A stretch of DNA of 64,000 nucleotides, taken from assembly GCF_022965755.1 (NCBI RefSeq), contig NZ_CP095187.1:1488001-1552000 (forward strand), read 5' to 3'. The notes under the pieces were generated by a model, which saw nothing but the letters and a program-made list of their open reading frames with translations, did no database searches and was not told the origin of the DNA. A program made the position numbers and the translations under genes. This DNA is from Pseudoxanthomonas sp. F37 (GTDB taxonomy: Bacteria; Pseudomonadota; Gammaproteobacteria; Xanthomonadales; Xanthomonadaceae). Positions 39,663-48,490 of the stretch are shown here, piece after piece. Positions within the stretch are counted from its first letter, which is position 1. Each line of letters starts with the position of its first letter.

Positions 39663-40750
39663 ACGAACTCCTGATCAACGCCGTCGGCCCGCTGCGCGAG
39701 TGGTTCTTCGGCCTGGGCGACATCGGCATGGTGCTGTGGATCGTGCTGAAGATCCTGGTGATCGCCATGCCGGTGATCATCTCGGTCGCGTTCTACGTGG
39801 TGTGGGAGCGCAAGCTGATCGGCTGGATGCACGTGCGCCACGGGCCGATGTACGTGGGCATGGGCATCTTCCAGGCCTTCGCCGACGTCTTCAAACTGCT
39901 GTTCAAGGAAATCATCCAGCCCAGCAGCGCGCAGAAGGCGATGTACGTGATCGCGCCGCTGATCGTGCTGGCGCCGGCGTTCGCCGCGTGGGCGGTGGTG
40001 CCGTTCGACTACCGGCTGGTGCTGTCCAACGCCAACGCCGGCCTGCTGTACCTGCTGGCGATGACCTCGCTGGGCGTGTACGGCATCATCATCGCCGGCT
40101 GGGCGTCGAACTCGAAGTACGCGTTCCTGGGCGCCATGCGCTCGGCGGCGCAGGTGGTCAGCTACGAGATCGCGATGGGTTTCGCGCTGGTGGGCGTGCT
40201 GATCGCCGCCGGCAGCCTGAACCTGACCGACATCGTGATGGCGCAGGCCGGCAACGCCGGTTTCTTCGAATGGTTCTGGCTGCCGCTGTTCCCGCTGTTC
40301 ATCGTGTACTGGGTGTCCGGCGTCGCCGAGACCAACCGCTCGCCGTTCGACGTGGTGGAAGGCGAATCGGAGATCGTGGCCGGCCACATGGTGGAGTACT
40401 CGGGCGCGGCGTTCGCGCTGTTCTTCCTGGCCGAATACGCCAACATGATCCTGGTCAGCTTCCTGGTGTCGCTGTTCTTCCTGGGCGGCTGGCTCAGCCC
40501 GCTGCAGGGCTGGATCACCGCCGACGTGTCGCCCTGGATCGACTGGATCTGGACCGGCGGCTGGCCGTGGCTGCTGCTGAAGGTGCTGTTCTTCGCCAGC
40601 GCCTACATCTGGTTCCGCGCCAGCTTCCCGCGCTACCGCTACGACCAGATCATGCGCCTGGGCTGGAAGGTGTTCATCCCGCTCACGATCTTCTGGATCG
40701 CGGTGACGGCGTTGCTGGTGTTCTTCGGCGTGTTCGAGAAGGGTGTGTAA
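39659..40750 (+). CDS. nuoH: NADH-quinone oxidoreductase subunit H
   Basis: Membrane subunit lining the quinone channel; 363 residues, about eight helices. Conserved loops: [49 protein letters not shown] and [18 protein letters not shown]. It overlaps nuoG by four bases. Confidence 0.97.
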   Translation: MNELLINAVGPLREWFFGLGDIGMVLWIVLKILVIAMPVIISVAFYVVWERKLIGWMHVRHGPMYVGMGIFQAFADVFKLLFKEIIQPSSAQKAMYVIAPLIVLAPAFAAWAVVPFDYRLVLSNANAGLLYLLAMTSLGVYGIIIAGWASNSKYAFLGAMRSAAQVVSYEIAMGFALVGVLIAAGSLNLTDIVMAQAGNAGFFEWFWLPLFPLFIVYWVSGVAETNRSPFDVVEGESEIVAGHMVEYSGAAFALFFLAEYANMILVSFLVSLFFLGGWLSPLQGWITADVSPWIDWIWTGGWPWLLLKVLFFASAYIWFRASFPRYRYDQIMRLGWKVFIPLTIFWIAVTALLVFFGVFEKGV

Positions 40751-40753
40751 GAC

Positions 40754-41242
40754 ATGAGCAAGGTTGTGCACTACTTCAAGAGCCTGATGCTGCTGGAGCT
40801 GCTCCAGGGCCTGTGGCTGACGCTGAAGTACACCTTCAAGCCGAAGTACACGCTGATGTACCCGATGGAGAAGTTCCCGCAGTCGCCGCGTTTCCGCGGC
40901 CTGCACGCGCTGCGCCGCTATCCGAACGGCGAGGAGCGCTGCATCGCCTGCAAGCTGTGCGAGGCCGTGTGCCCCGCGCTGGCGATCACCATCGACTCGG
41001 CCCCGCGCGAGGACGGCACCCGCCGCACCACCCGCTACGACATCGACCTGTTCAAGTGCATCTACTGCGGCTTCTGCGAGGAAAGCTGCCCGGTGGACTC
41101 GATCGTGGAAACGCACGTGCTGGAGTACCACTTCGACAAGCGCGGGCAGAACATCGTCACCAAGCCGCAGCTGCTGGCGATCGGCGACCGGCTGGAAGCC
41201 GAGATCGCCGAGCGCCGCGCCGCCGACGCCGCCTTCCGTTGA
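40754..41242 (+). CDS. nuoI: NADH-quinone oxidoreductase subunit I
   Basis: 8Fe-8S ferredoxin-type subunit with clusters N6a and N6b; 162 residues. Two CxxCxxCxxxCP motifs are [12 protein letters not shown] (about 63-74) and [12 protein letters not shown] (about 102-113). [18 protein letters not shown] precedes the first. It sits three bases after nuoH. Confidence 0.97.
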   Translation: MSKVVHYFKSLMLLELLQGLWLTLKYTFKPKYTLMYPMEKFPQSPRFRGLHALRRYPNGEERCIACKLCEAVCPALAITIDSAPREDGTRRTTRYDIDLFKCIYCGFCEESCPVDSIVETHVLEYHFDKRGQNIVTKPQLLAIGDRLEAEIAERRAADAAFR

Positions 41243-41252
41243 GGTCCGAAGC

Positions 41253-41906
41253 ATGGATTGGGTCCTGATCAGTTTCTACGCCTTCGCCACCGTCGCGGTC
41301 GTCGCCGCCGGCGCGGTGATCAGCGTGCGCAACCCGGTGCATGCCGTGCTGTGCCTCATCCTGACGTTCTTCTCGGTGGCCTGCACCTGGCTGCTGGTGG
41401 GGGCCGAGTTCCTGGGCGTGGCCCTGATCCTCGTCTACGTGGGCGCGGTGATGGTGCTGTTCCTGTTCGTGGTGATGATGCTCGACATCGACATCGTGAA
41501 GATCCGCGAGGGCTGGGTGAAGTTCCTCCCGATCGGCCTGCTGGTGGCGGTGGTGATGCTGGGGCAGATGCTGGTGCTGATCGGCATCAAGGCGCGCACG
41601 GCCACGCCGTTCCCGGACAATGCCGCCTCGGCCGCCGCGGAGGTGTCCAACACCGCCTGGCTGGCGCGCACGCTGTTCACCGAGTTCCTGCTGCCGTTCG
41701 AGTTCGCCGCCGTCATCCTGACCGTCGCCGTCGTGGCCGCGGTGATGCTGACGCTGCGCAAGCGCACCGGCACCAAGGCGCAGGACCCGGCCGAGCAGTC
41801 GCGCGTGAAGGCCAGCGACCGCATCCGCATGGTGTCCATGCCGGCCGAGAAGCCGGTGCGTGACGTGCCGGCCGCTGCGCCGGCGGAAGGGGAGGGCAAG
41901 GCATGA
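41253..41906 (+). CDS. nuoJ: NADH-quinone oxidoreductase subunit J
   Basis: Five-helix proton-channel subunit; 217 residues. Helix 3 region [25 protein letters not shown] carries the family's glutamate-less pi-bulge pattern. The C-terminus (residues 170-217) is a polar, charged tail ending [11 protein letters not shown]. The nuoK ATG overlaps its stop. Confidence 0.95.
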   Translation: MDWVLISFYAFATVAVVAAGAVISVRNPVHAVLCLILTFFSVACTWLLVGAEFLGVALILVYVGAVMVLFLFVVMMLDIDIVKIREGWVKFLPIGLLVAVVMLGQMLVLIGIKARTATPFPDNAASAAAEVSNTAWLARTLFTEFLLPFEFAAVILTVAVVAAVMLTLRKRTGTKAQDPAEQSRVKASDRIRMVSMPAEKPVRDVPAAAPAEGEGKA

Positions 41907-42208
41907 TTTCCGTAGGCCATCTGCTGGCGCTCGGCGCGGTGCTTTTCTGCATCAGCCTGGCCGGCATCTTCCTGAACCGGAAGAACGTCATCGTCCTGCT
42001 GATGTCGATCGAGCTGATGCTGCTGTCGGTCAACATCAACTTTGTCGCTTTCTCGCGCGAGCTGGGCGACGCCGCCGGACAGATCTTCGTGTTCTTCATC
42101 CTCACCGTGGCCGCGGCCGAGGCCGCCATCGGCCTGGCGATCCTGGTCACCCTGTTCCGCACGCGGCGCACGATCAACGTGGCCGAAGTCGACACGCTCA
42201 AAGGCTGA
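41903..42208 (+). CDS. nuoK: NADH-quinone oxidoreductase subunit K
   Basis: Three-helix membrane subunit, MrpC-like; 101 residues. The channel glutamates lie in [14 protein letters not shown] and [14 protein letters not shown]. It overlaps nuoJ and precedes nuoL by seven bases. Confidence 0.96.
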   Translation: MISVGHLLALGAVLFCISLAGIFLNRKNVIVLLMSIELMLLSVNINFVAFSRELGDAAGQIFVFFILTVAAAEAAIGLAILVTLFRTRRTINVAEVDTLKG

Positions 42209-42215
42209 TGCACCG

Positions 42216-44450
42216 ATGACCGGTATGGAAGTCCTCCTCTCCAAGAACGTGCTGCTGGCCATCGTGCTGGCGCCGCTGCTGGGCTCGATCATCGCCGGCC
42301 TGTTCGGCCGCCTGGTCGGCCGCGCGGGCGCGCATACGGCCACCATCCTGGGCGTGGCGGTCAGCTGCGCGCTGTCCTGCTGGGTGCTGTACCAGCTGGT
42401 GGCGCAGGGCGCTTCGCCGTTCAACGAGAACCTGTACACGTTCTTCGAGGTCGGCAACTACAGCGGCCACGTCGGCTTCATGATCGACAAGCTGACGGCC
42501 ATGATGATGGTCGTGGTGACCTTCGTGTCGCTGCTGGTGCACCTGTACACGATCGGCTACATGGCCGAAGACCCGGGCTACCAGCGCTTCTTCAGCTACA
42601 TCTCGCTGTTCACCTTCAGCATGCTGATGCTGGTGATGAGCAACAACTTCCTGCAGCTGTTCTTCGGCTGGGAGGCGGTCGGCCTGGTGTCCTATCTGCT
42701 GATCGGCTTCTGGTTCAAGCGCCCCACGGCGATCTTCGCCAACATGAAGGCCTTCCTGGTCAACCGCGTGGGCGACTTCGGCTTCCTGTTGGGCATCGGC
42801 TGCGTGCTGCTGATGTTCGGCACGCTGGACTACGCCACCGTGTTCGCCAACGCCACGCTGCTGGCGGGCAAGGCCGTGCCTGTATGGAGCGGGGCCGTGT
42901 CCATGTTCGGCCAGACCTGGCAGGTGCTGGACCAGCCGGTGATCTGGTCGATGGCCACGCTGACCTGCATCTGCCTGTTCATCGGTGCCATGGGCAAGTC
43001 GGCCCAGGTGCCGCTGCACGTGTGGCTGCCGGACTCGATGGAAGGCCCCACGCCGATCTCCGCGCTGATCCACGCCGCGACCATGGTGACGGCCGGCATC
43101 TTCATGGTGGCGCGCATGTCGCCGTTGTTCGAGCTGTCGCAGACGGCCCTGGACTTCGTGCTGTTCATCGGCGCCACCACCGCGCTGTTCACCGGCCTGA
43201 TCGGCATCGTGCAGAACGACATCAAGCGCGTGGTGGCGTACTCCACGCTGTCGCAGCTGGGCTACATGACGGTGGCGCTGGGCGTGTCGGCGTACTCGGC
43301 GGCCGTGTTCCACCTGATGACGCACGCCTTCTTCAAGGCGCTGCTGTTCCTGGCGGCCGGCTCGGTCATCATCGGCATGCACCACGAGCAGGACATGCGG
43401 AAGATGGGTGGCCTGCGCAAGTACATGCCCATCACCTGGATCACCAGCCTGATCGGCACGCTGGCGCTGGTGGGCACGCCGTTCTTCTCCGGCTTCTACT
43501 CGAAGGACACCATCATCGAGGCCGCCAAGCACCACCAGCACGTGGCGCACGAGGTGGGCGAGAAGGTGGCCCAGATGGGCGTGATGGCCGCACAGGGGTA
43601 CCACGGGCCGAGCGAGTGGATCGCCACCTACGGTTACTGGGCGGTGCTGCTGGGCGTGTTCGTCACCAGCTTCTACAGCTTCCGCCTGCTGTACCTGACG
43701 TTCCATGGCAAGGAGCGCTTCCGCGATGCGCATGACGGCCATGCCCATGGACATGACGCGCACGACGATCATGCGCACGACGATCACGGCCATGGCCACC
43801 ACGGCGCGCACGAGCCGCACGAATCCCCGTGGGTGGTGACGGTGCCGCTGGTGCTGCTGGCGATCCCCTCCATCTTCGTCGGCTTCTTCACCATCGGTCC
43901 CATGTTGTTCGGCACGGACTGGAGCGGGCACCACGAGGCCACGCCGTTCTTCCTGGGCGCCATCGATTTCCTGCGCCTGGATCCGACCACGGCCATCTCG
44001 GCGCGCGACACCGTGATGTCGTTGAAGGAAGAGTTCTGGCACGGGCCGGTCGGCTACGCGACCCACGGCATGCAGATGCCGCCGTTCTGGCTGGCGCTGG
44101 GCGGCTTCCTGTTGGCTACCTTCCTGTACCTGTTCAAGCCGGAGCTGCCGGGCAAGATCCGCAACAGCACGGTCGGCGCCTTCCTGACCAACATCCTGGA
44201 CAAGAAGTACTGGGCCGACCACCTGTGGATCAACGGCTTCGCCGGCGGTGGCGTCAGGCTGGGCAAGGTGTCGCGCGCGATCGACAGCCACGTGATCGAC
44301 GGCGTTGCGGTCAACGGCACGGCCAAGCTGGTCGACCTGGGCGCGCAACTGCTGCGCAAGTCCCAGTCCGGCTACCTGTACCACTACGCGTTCGCGATGA
44401 TCGTCGGCCTGATCCTGCTGCTGGGCGCGGTCATCAAGTTTTGGCAGTAA
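42216..44450 (+). CDS. nuoL: NADH-quinone oxidoreductase subunit L
   Basis: Distal antiporter-like proton-pumping subunit with the lateral helix; 744 residues. Conserved blocks: FFGWEAVGLVSYLLIGFW (catalytic Glu), MGKSAQVPLHVWLPDSMEGPTP (Lys), LIHAATMVTAG and AYSTLSQLGYM. Residues about 506-535 form a His/Asp-rich insertion with 13 histidines in 30 residues, probably a loop between helices. The C-terminal lateral helix region follows. The ATG at 42216 fits the operon spacing. Confidence 0.97.
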   Translation: MTGMEVLLSKNVLLAIVLAPLLGSIIAGLFGRLVGRAGAHTATILGVAVSCALSCWVLYQLVAQGASPFNENLYTFFEVGNYSGHVGFMIDKLTAMMMVVVTFVSLLVHLYTIGYMAEDPGYQRFFSYISLFTFSMLMLVMSNNFLQLFFGWEAVGLVSYLLIGFWFKRPTAIFANMKAFLVNRVGDFGFLLGIGCVLLMFGTLDYATVFANATLLAGKAVPVWSGAVSMFGQTWQVLDQPVIWSMATLTCICLFIGAMGKSAQVPLHVWLPDSMEGPTPISALIHAATMVTAGIFMVARMSPLFELSQTALDFVLFIGATTALFTGLIGIVQNDIKRVVAYSTLSQLGYMTVALGVSAYSAAVFHLMTHAFFKALLFLAAGSVIIGMHHEQDMRKMGGLRKYMPITWITSLIGTLALVGTPFFSGFYSKDTIIEAAKHHQHVAHEVGEKVAQMGVMAAQGYHGPSEWIATYGYWAVLLGVFVTSFYSFRLLYLTFHGKERFRDAHDGHAHGHDAHDDHAHDDHGHGHHGAHEPHESPWVVTVPLVLLAIPSIFVGFFTIGPMLFGTDWSGHHEATPFFLGAIDFLRLDPTTAISARDTVMSLKEEFWHGPVGYATHGMQMPPFWLALGGFLLATFLYLFKPELPGKIRNSTVGAFLTNILDKKYWADHLWINGFAGGGVRLGKVSRAIDSHVIDGVAVNGTAKLVDLGAQLLRKSQSGYLYHYAFAMIVGLILLLGAVIKFWQ

Positions 44451-44511
44451 CGACCTGACGTGACCGCACCCCGCGGGACGTCCTGGCGAAGAACTCAACG
44501 GATACCACAAC

Positions 44512-46023
44512 GTGTCGAACTGGCCCCTGCTTAGTGTTCTGATCTGGCTGCCCATCCTGGGTGGCGCGCTGGTGCTCGCGCTGGGCAATGCCCGCGCCGG
44601 CGCGGCCCGCTGGCTGGGCTTCGCCGTGGCGGTGCTGACCTTCGTCTTCAGCCTGGGGCTGCTGAGCGGTTTCGACTATGCGAACCCGGGCCTGCAGTTC
44701 GTCGAGAGCCGCGCCTGGATCCCGAGCTTCGACATCCACTACAACCTGGGCGCCGACGGCATCGCCGTCGCCCTGCTGCTGCTCAACACGCTGATCACGG
44801 TGCTGACGCTGGCCGGCGCATGGGGGGCGGTGAACAAGCGCGTGGCCCAGTACGTGGCCGCGTTCCTGATCCTGGAAGGCCTGACCAACGGCATCTTCGC
44901 GGCCAGCGATGCGGTGCTGTTCTACGTGTTCTTCGAGGCGATGCTGATCCCGATGTTCCTGATCATCGGCGTCTGGGGCGGCCCGCGCCGCATCTATGCG
45001 TCGCTGAAGTTCTTCCTGTACACGTTCCTGGGCTCGGTGCTGATGCTGGTGGGCCTGGTGTACCTGTACATCAAGGGCGGCAGCTTCCAGCTGGCCGACC
45101 TGTACGCGATGCCGCTGACCGCGAAGGAACAGACGTGGCTGTTCTTCGCCTTCCTGATCGCGTTCGCGGTGAAGATCCCGATGTTCCCGGTGCATACCTG
45201 GCTGCCGGATGCGCACGTGGAAGCCCCGACCGCAGGTTCGGTGATCCTGGCGGCGATCGCGCTGAAGATCGGCGGCTACGGCCTGCTGCGCTTCAGCCTG
45301 CCGATCGTGCCGGACGCCGGCCACGAGTGGGCCATGTTCGTCATCGTGCTGTCGCTGATCGCGGTGGTGTACGTGGGCCTGGTGGCGCTGGTGCAGGACG
45401 ACATGAAGAAGCTGATCGCCTATTCGTCGGTCTCGCACATGGGCTTCGTCACACTGGGCATCTTCATCGCCTTCAGCCTGGTGCGCGACTACGGCAACCT
45501 GGACGGCGCGCGCCTGGGCCTGCAGGGCGCGATGGTGCAGATGATCAGCCACGGCTTCATCTCCGGCGCCATGTTCACCTGCGTCGGCGTGCTGTACGAC
45601 CGCATGCATACCCGCATGATCAAGGACTACGGTGGCGTGATCAACACGATGCCGTGGTTCGGCGCGTTCTTCATCCTGTTCGGCATGGCCAACTCCGGCC
45701 TGCCGGGCACCAGCGGGTTCGTCGGCGAGTTCATGGTGATCCTGGCCAGCTTCCAGCAGCATCCGCTGATCGCGTTCTTCGCCGCCACCACGCTGGTGAT
45801 CGGTGCGGCCTACACGCTGTGGCTGGTGAAGCGGGTCATCCTGGGCGAGGTGGCCAATGCGCATGTCGCCGAACTGAAGGATGTCTCCCTGCGCGAGGCG
45901 CTGGTGCTGGGTGGCTTCGCCGCCTGCGTGCTGGCGCTCGGCGTGTATCCCAAGCCGCTGACGGACCTGATGGAACCGTCGATCGCGCAACTGGCGATGC
46001 AGCTCGCCAACAGCAAGCTGTAA
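44512..46023 (+). CDS. nuoM: NADH-quinone oxidoreductase subunit M
   Basis: Antiporter-like proton-pumping subunit; 503 residues, about 14 helices. Blocks: FYVFFEAMLIPMFLIIG (catalytic Glu), FAVKIPMFPVHTWLPDAHVEAPTAG (Lys) and LIAYSSVSHMGFV. The start is GTG at 44512, 61 bases after nuoL, the widest gap inside the second half of the operon. Confidence 0.97.
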   Translation: MSNWPLLSVLIWLPILGGALVLALGNARAGAARWLGFAVAVLTFVFSLGLLSGFDYANPGLQFVESRAWIPSFDIHYNLGADGIAVALLLLNTLITVLTLAGAWGAVNKRVAQYVAAFLILEGLTNGIFAASDAVLFYVFFEAMLIPMFLIIGVWGGPRRIYASLKFFLYTFLGSVLMLVGLVYLYIKGGSFQLADLYAMPLTAKEQTWLFFAFLIAFAVKIPMFPVHTWLPDAHVEAPTAGSVILAAIALKIGGYGLLRFSLPIVPDAGHEWAMFVIVLSLIAVVYVGLVALVQDDMKKLIAYSSVSHMGFVTLGIFIAFSLVRDYGNLDGARLGLQGAMVQMISHGFISGAMFTCVGVLYDRMHTRMIKDYGGVINTMPWFGAFFILFGMANSGLPGTSGFVGEFMVILASFQQHPLIAFFAATTLVIGAAYTLWLVKRVILGEVANAHVAELKDVSLREALVLGGFAACVLALGVYPKPLTDLMEPSIAQLAMQLANSKL

Positions 46024-46032
46024 GGAAGAACC

Positions 46033-47496
46033 ATGACGACGCCGATGCCCATCTCCGCCGCCGACCTGCAGCCGCTGCTGCCCGAGCTGACCCTGATCGC
46101 AGGCGCGTTCGCCCTGCTGATGCTCGACCTGTTCCTGGACAACGCCCGCCGCTTCATCACCCATGCGCTGGCGCTGGCCGTCATGGTCGCGGTGGTCTGG
46201 ATGCTGGCCACGGGCGTGGGCGGGCAGGGCGCCGTGTTCAGCGGCATGTTCGTGCGCGACACCCTGGCCGACGTCAGCAAGGTGGTGATCGTCGCGGTCA
46301 GCGCGCTGTCGCTGGTCTATGGCTGGCCCTACCTGCGCGAGCGCAACCTGTATCCGGGCGAGGCGCCGGTGCTGGTGATGTTCGCCACCGCCGGCATGAT
46401 GATGATGGTGTCCGCCGGCAGCCTGGTCATGGTCTACCTGGGCCTGGAGCTGTTGGCGCTGTGCTCGTACGCCCTGGTCGCGCTGAACCGCGACGACGGG
46501 CTGGCCACCGAGGCCGCGATGAAGTACATCGTGCTGGGCTCGCTGGCCTCGGGCCTGCTGCTGTACGGCATGTCGCTGGTGTACGGCGCGACCGGCTCGC
46601 TGCACCTGCCGGCGATCTTCGAGGCCACCGGGGCCGCACTGGGCGGTGGCGGCGACCAGCGCCTGCTGCTGCTCACCGGCGTGGTGTTCATGGTGGCGGG
46701 CGTGGCGTTCAAGCTGGGCGCGGCGCCGTTCCACATGTGGCTGCCGGACGTCTACCAGGGCGCCCCGACGCCGGTGACGCTGTTCATCAGTGCGGCACCG
46801 AAGCTGGCCGCCTTCGGCATGGCGTTCCGCCTGCTGCAGGATGGCGTGGGCCCGGCCGCGGCGCAGTGGCAGTGGCTGCTGGCCGGGCTGGCCGTCGCAT
46901 CGCTGGTGATCGGCAACGTCATCGCGATCGCCCAGACCAACCTCAAGCGCATGCTGGCGTATTCCACGGTGTCGCATGTGGGCTTCCTGCTGGTCGGCTT
47001 TGCCGGCGGTGGCGAAGTCGGCTACTCCGCCGCGCTGTTCTACGCCATCAGCTACGCCATCATGTCGGCGGCGGCGTTCGGCGCGATCATCGTGCTGTCG
47101 CGCCAGGGCTTCGAGGCCGACCGGATCGACGACTTCAAGGGCCTGAACGCGCGCAACCCGTGGCAGGCCGGTCTGGTGCTGTGCGTGATGGCCTCGCTGG
47201 CCGGCGTGCCGCCGTTCCTCGGGTTCTGGGCCAAGCTGGTGGTGCTGGGTGCGGCCGTCAACGGCGGTTTCCTGTGGCTGGCCATCGTCGGCGTGCTGTG
47301 CGCGGTGATCGGTGCGTTCTACTACCTGCGCGTGATCAAGGTGATGTACTTCGACGAGCCTGTCGGCGAAGTCCCGCCCGCGCGCAAGGACCGCGTGGTG
47401 CCGCTGGTGTTCGGCGTCAACGCGCTGGCACTGCTGGCGCTGGGCATCGCCTGGAACCCGATCATGGCGTGGTGCAGGCTGGCGTTCGCCGGCTGA
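46033..47496 (+). CDS. nuoN: NADH-quinone oxidoreductase subunit N
   Basis: Third antiporter-like subunit and last gene of the operon; 487 residues. Blocks: MVYLGLELLALCSYALVAL (catalytic Glu), FKLGAAPFHMWLPDVYQGAPTP (Lys), MLAYSTVSHVGF. All fourteen subunits A-N are therefore present, in order and uninterrupted. Confidence 0.97.
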   Translation: MTTPMPISAADLQPLLPELTLIAGAFALLMLDLFLDNARRFITHALALAVMVAVVWMLATGVGGQGAVFSGMFVRDTLADVSKVVIVAVSALSLVYGWPYLRERNLYPGEAPVLVMFATAGMMMMVSAGSLVMVYLGLELLALCSYALVALNRDDGLATEAAMKYIVLGSLASGLLLYGMSLVYGATGSLHLPAIFEATGAALGGGGDQRLLLLTGVVFMVAGVAFKLGAAPFHMWLPDVYQGAPTPVTLFISAAPKLAAFGMAFRLLQDGVGPAAAQWQWLLAGLAVASLVIGNVIAIAQTNLKRMLAYSTVSHVGFLLVGFAGGGEVGYSAALFYAISYAIMSAAAFGAIIVLSRQGFEADRIDDFKGLNARNPWQAGLVLCVMASLAGVPPFLGFWAKLVVLGAAVNGGFLWLAIVGVLCAVIGAFYYLRVIKVMYFDEPVGEVPPARKDRVVPLVFGVNALALLALGIAWNPIMAWCRLAFAG

Positions 47497-47561
47497 TCCC
47501 GTCACCCGGGGAACCGCAGGTCCGCCAAGGGCCGGCAACGCGCGATGAACGCGATTCCCCA

Positions 47562-47596
47562 CGCCGATCGCCTGCAAGGCTTGCAATAGATCGGCG
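47562..47596. promoter_or_regulatory. nested palindrome overlapping the tRNA-fMet promoter
   Basis: Outer arms CGCCGATC (47562-47569) and GATCGGCG (47589-47596); inner arms TGCAAG and CTTGCA around one G. It covers the likely -35 (TTGCAA). It may terminate nuo transcription or act as an operator. Confidence 0.5.
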
Positions 47597-47609
47597 CATT
47601 CATCATAAT
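47581..47609 (+). promoter_or_regulatory. candidate promoter of tRNA-fMet / rimP-nusA-infB
   Basis: TTGCAA (47581-47586), a 17-base spacer and CATAAT (47604-47609), 11 bases before the tRNA 5' end. Its position matches the E. coli metY promoter that heads the same operon. Confidence 0.55.
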
Positions 47610-47620
47610 CTCGCCTCTGC

Positions 47621-47697
47621 TGCGGGGTGGAGCAGTCTGGCAGCTCGTCGGGCTCATAACCCGAAGGTCGCAGGTTCAAATCCTGCCCCCGCTACCA
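47621..47697 (+). tRNA. initiator tRNA-fMet(CAT)
   Basis: 77 bases with encoded CCA; anticodon CAT at 47655-47657. Initiator hallmarks are the mismatched first acceptor pair (T1 x T72, then GCGGGG/CCCCGC) and three consecutive G-C pairs in the anticodon stem (TCGGG/CCCGA). T arm GCAGGTTCAAATCCTGC. It precedes rimP, as metY does in E. coli. Confidence 0.96.
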
Positions 47698-47790
47698 TGT
47701 TTGTCCGAGGCCGCCTTCATCAGGCGGCCGACGAAAAACCTGGGCACGCAACGACGCATGTTCCCGTCGTTGCACCGACATCCAGCGTAT

Positions 47791-47824
47791 CGGACAAGGG
47801 GCCCATCGGGCCCCTTGTCCGTTT
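47791..47824 (+). terminator. terminator or attenuator in the rimP leader
   Basis: A 14-bp perfect stem (47791-47804 / 47808-47821) with a 3-base loop, followed by TTT. It is 46 bases before the rimP start. Two further hairpins lie between the tRNA and this one, so the leader may regulate read-through into nusA-infB. Confidence 0.65.
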
Positions 47825-47869
47825 CAGCGACCCGTATACCGCACCATCCCCGACAACGGCATCCAATCC

Positions 47870-48487
47870 GTGAGCGAGAAGGCCAACGACATCGCCAACC
47901 TGCTGGCACCGACCGTCCAGTCCCTGGGCGTGGAGCTGCTCGGCATCGAATACCTGCCGGCGCCCGGCGGCGCCACCCTGCGCCTGTACATCGACGTGCA
48001 GGAAGCCGAGCGCGCCACGCGCCACGTCAACATCGAGGACTGTGAGGCGGTCAGCCGCGAGGTGTCCGCGCAGTTGGACGTGGAAGATCCCATTTCCGGC
48101 AACTACACGCTGGAAGTGTCCTCGCCCGGCGTGGACAGGCCGCTGTTCCGGCTGGAGCATTACGCCCGCTTCGTCGGCGAGTCGGCCAAAGTGGTGATGA
48201 AGCTGCCGCAGGACGGCCGCCGCCGCCTGCAGGGCACCATCGCCCGCATCGAAGGCGACCGCGTCGTGTTCGTCGTGGACGGTGCCGAACTGCCGGTGGC
48301 GTTCGATAATATCGACAAGGCGCGCCTGGTCCCCGACTGGGCGGCGCTGGGCCTGGCGCCCGAGAAACCCGGATCCGGTGCCGGCCGCAAGGCCGGTGCC
48401 AAGGCTGGCGGCGCCAAGCGCGCCCCGGCCGGCAAAGCCAAGAAGAAACCCAACCAACCGGCGGCCCGCAAGCCGCGCGCGGAGTGA
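47870..48487 (+). CDS. rimP: ribosome maturation factor RimP
   Basis: Assists 30S subunit maturation; 205 residues. Typical stretches: [62 protein letters not shown]. It carries a Lys/Ala/Gly/Pro-rich C-terminal tail of about 45 residues not found in E. coli RimP. The start is GTG at 47870; nusA follows three bases later. Confidence 0.95.
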   Translation: MSEKANDIANLLAPTVQSLGVELLGIEYLPAPGGATLRLYIDVQEAERATRHVNIEDCEAVSREVSAQLDVEDPISGNYTLEVSSPGVDRPLFRLEHYARFVGESAKVVMKLPQDGRRRLQGTIARIEGDRVVFVVDGAELPVAFDNIDKARLVPDWAALGLAPEKPGSGAGRKAGAKAGGAKRAPAGKAKKKPNQPAARKPRAE

Positions 48488-48490
48488 TCA

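Noticed and set aside
44434-47679. A 1081-codon open frame on the minus strand opposite nuoM-nuoN
   Set aside because: It is rich in His, Gln, Arg and Asp in the way expected from the complement of GC-rich helices, has no domain, and lies wholly opposite genes with clear homology.
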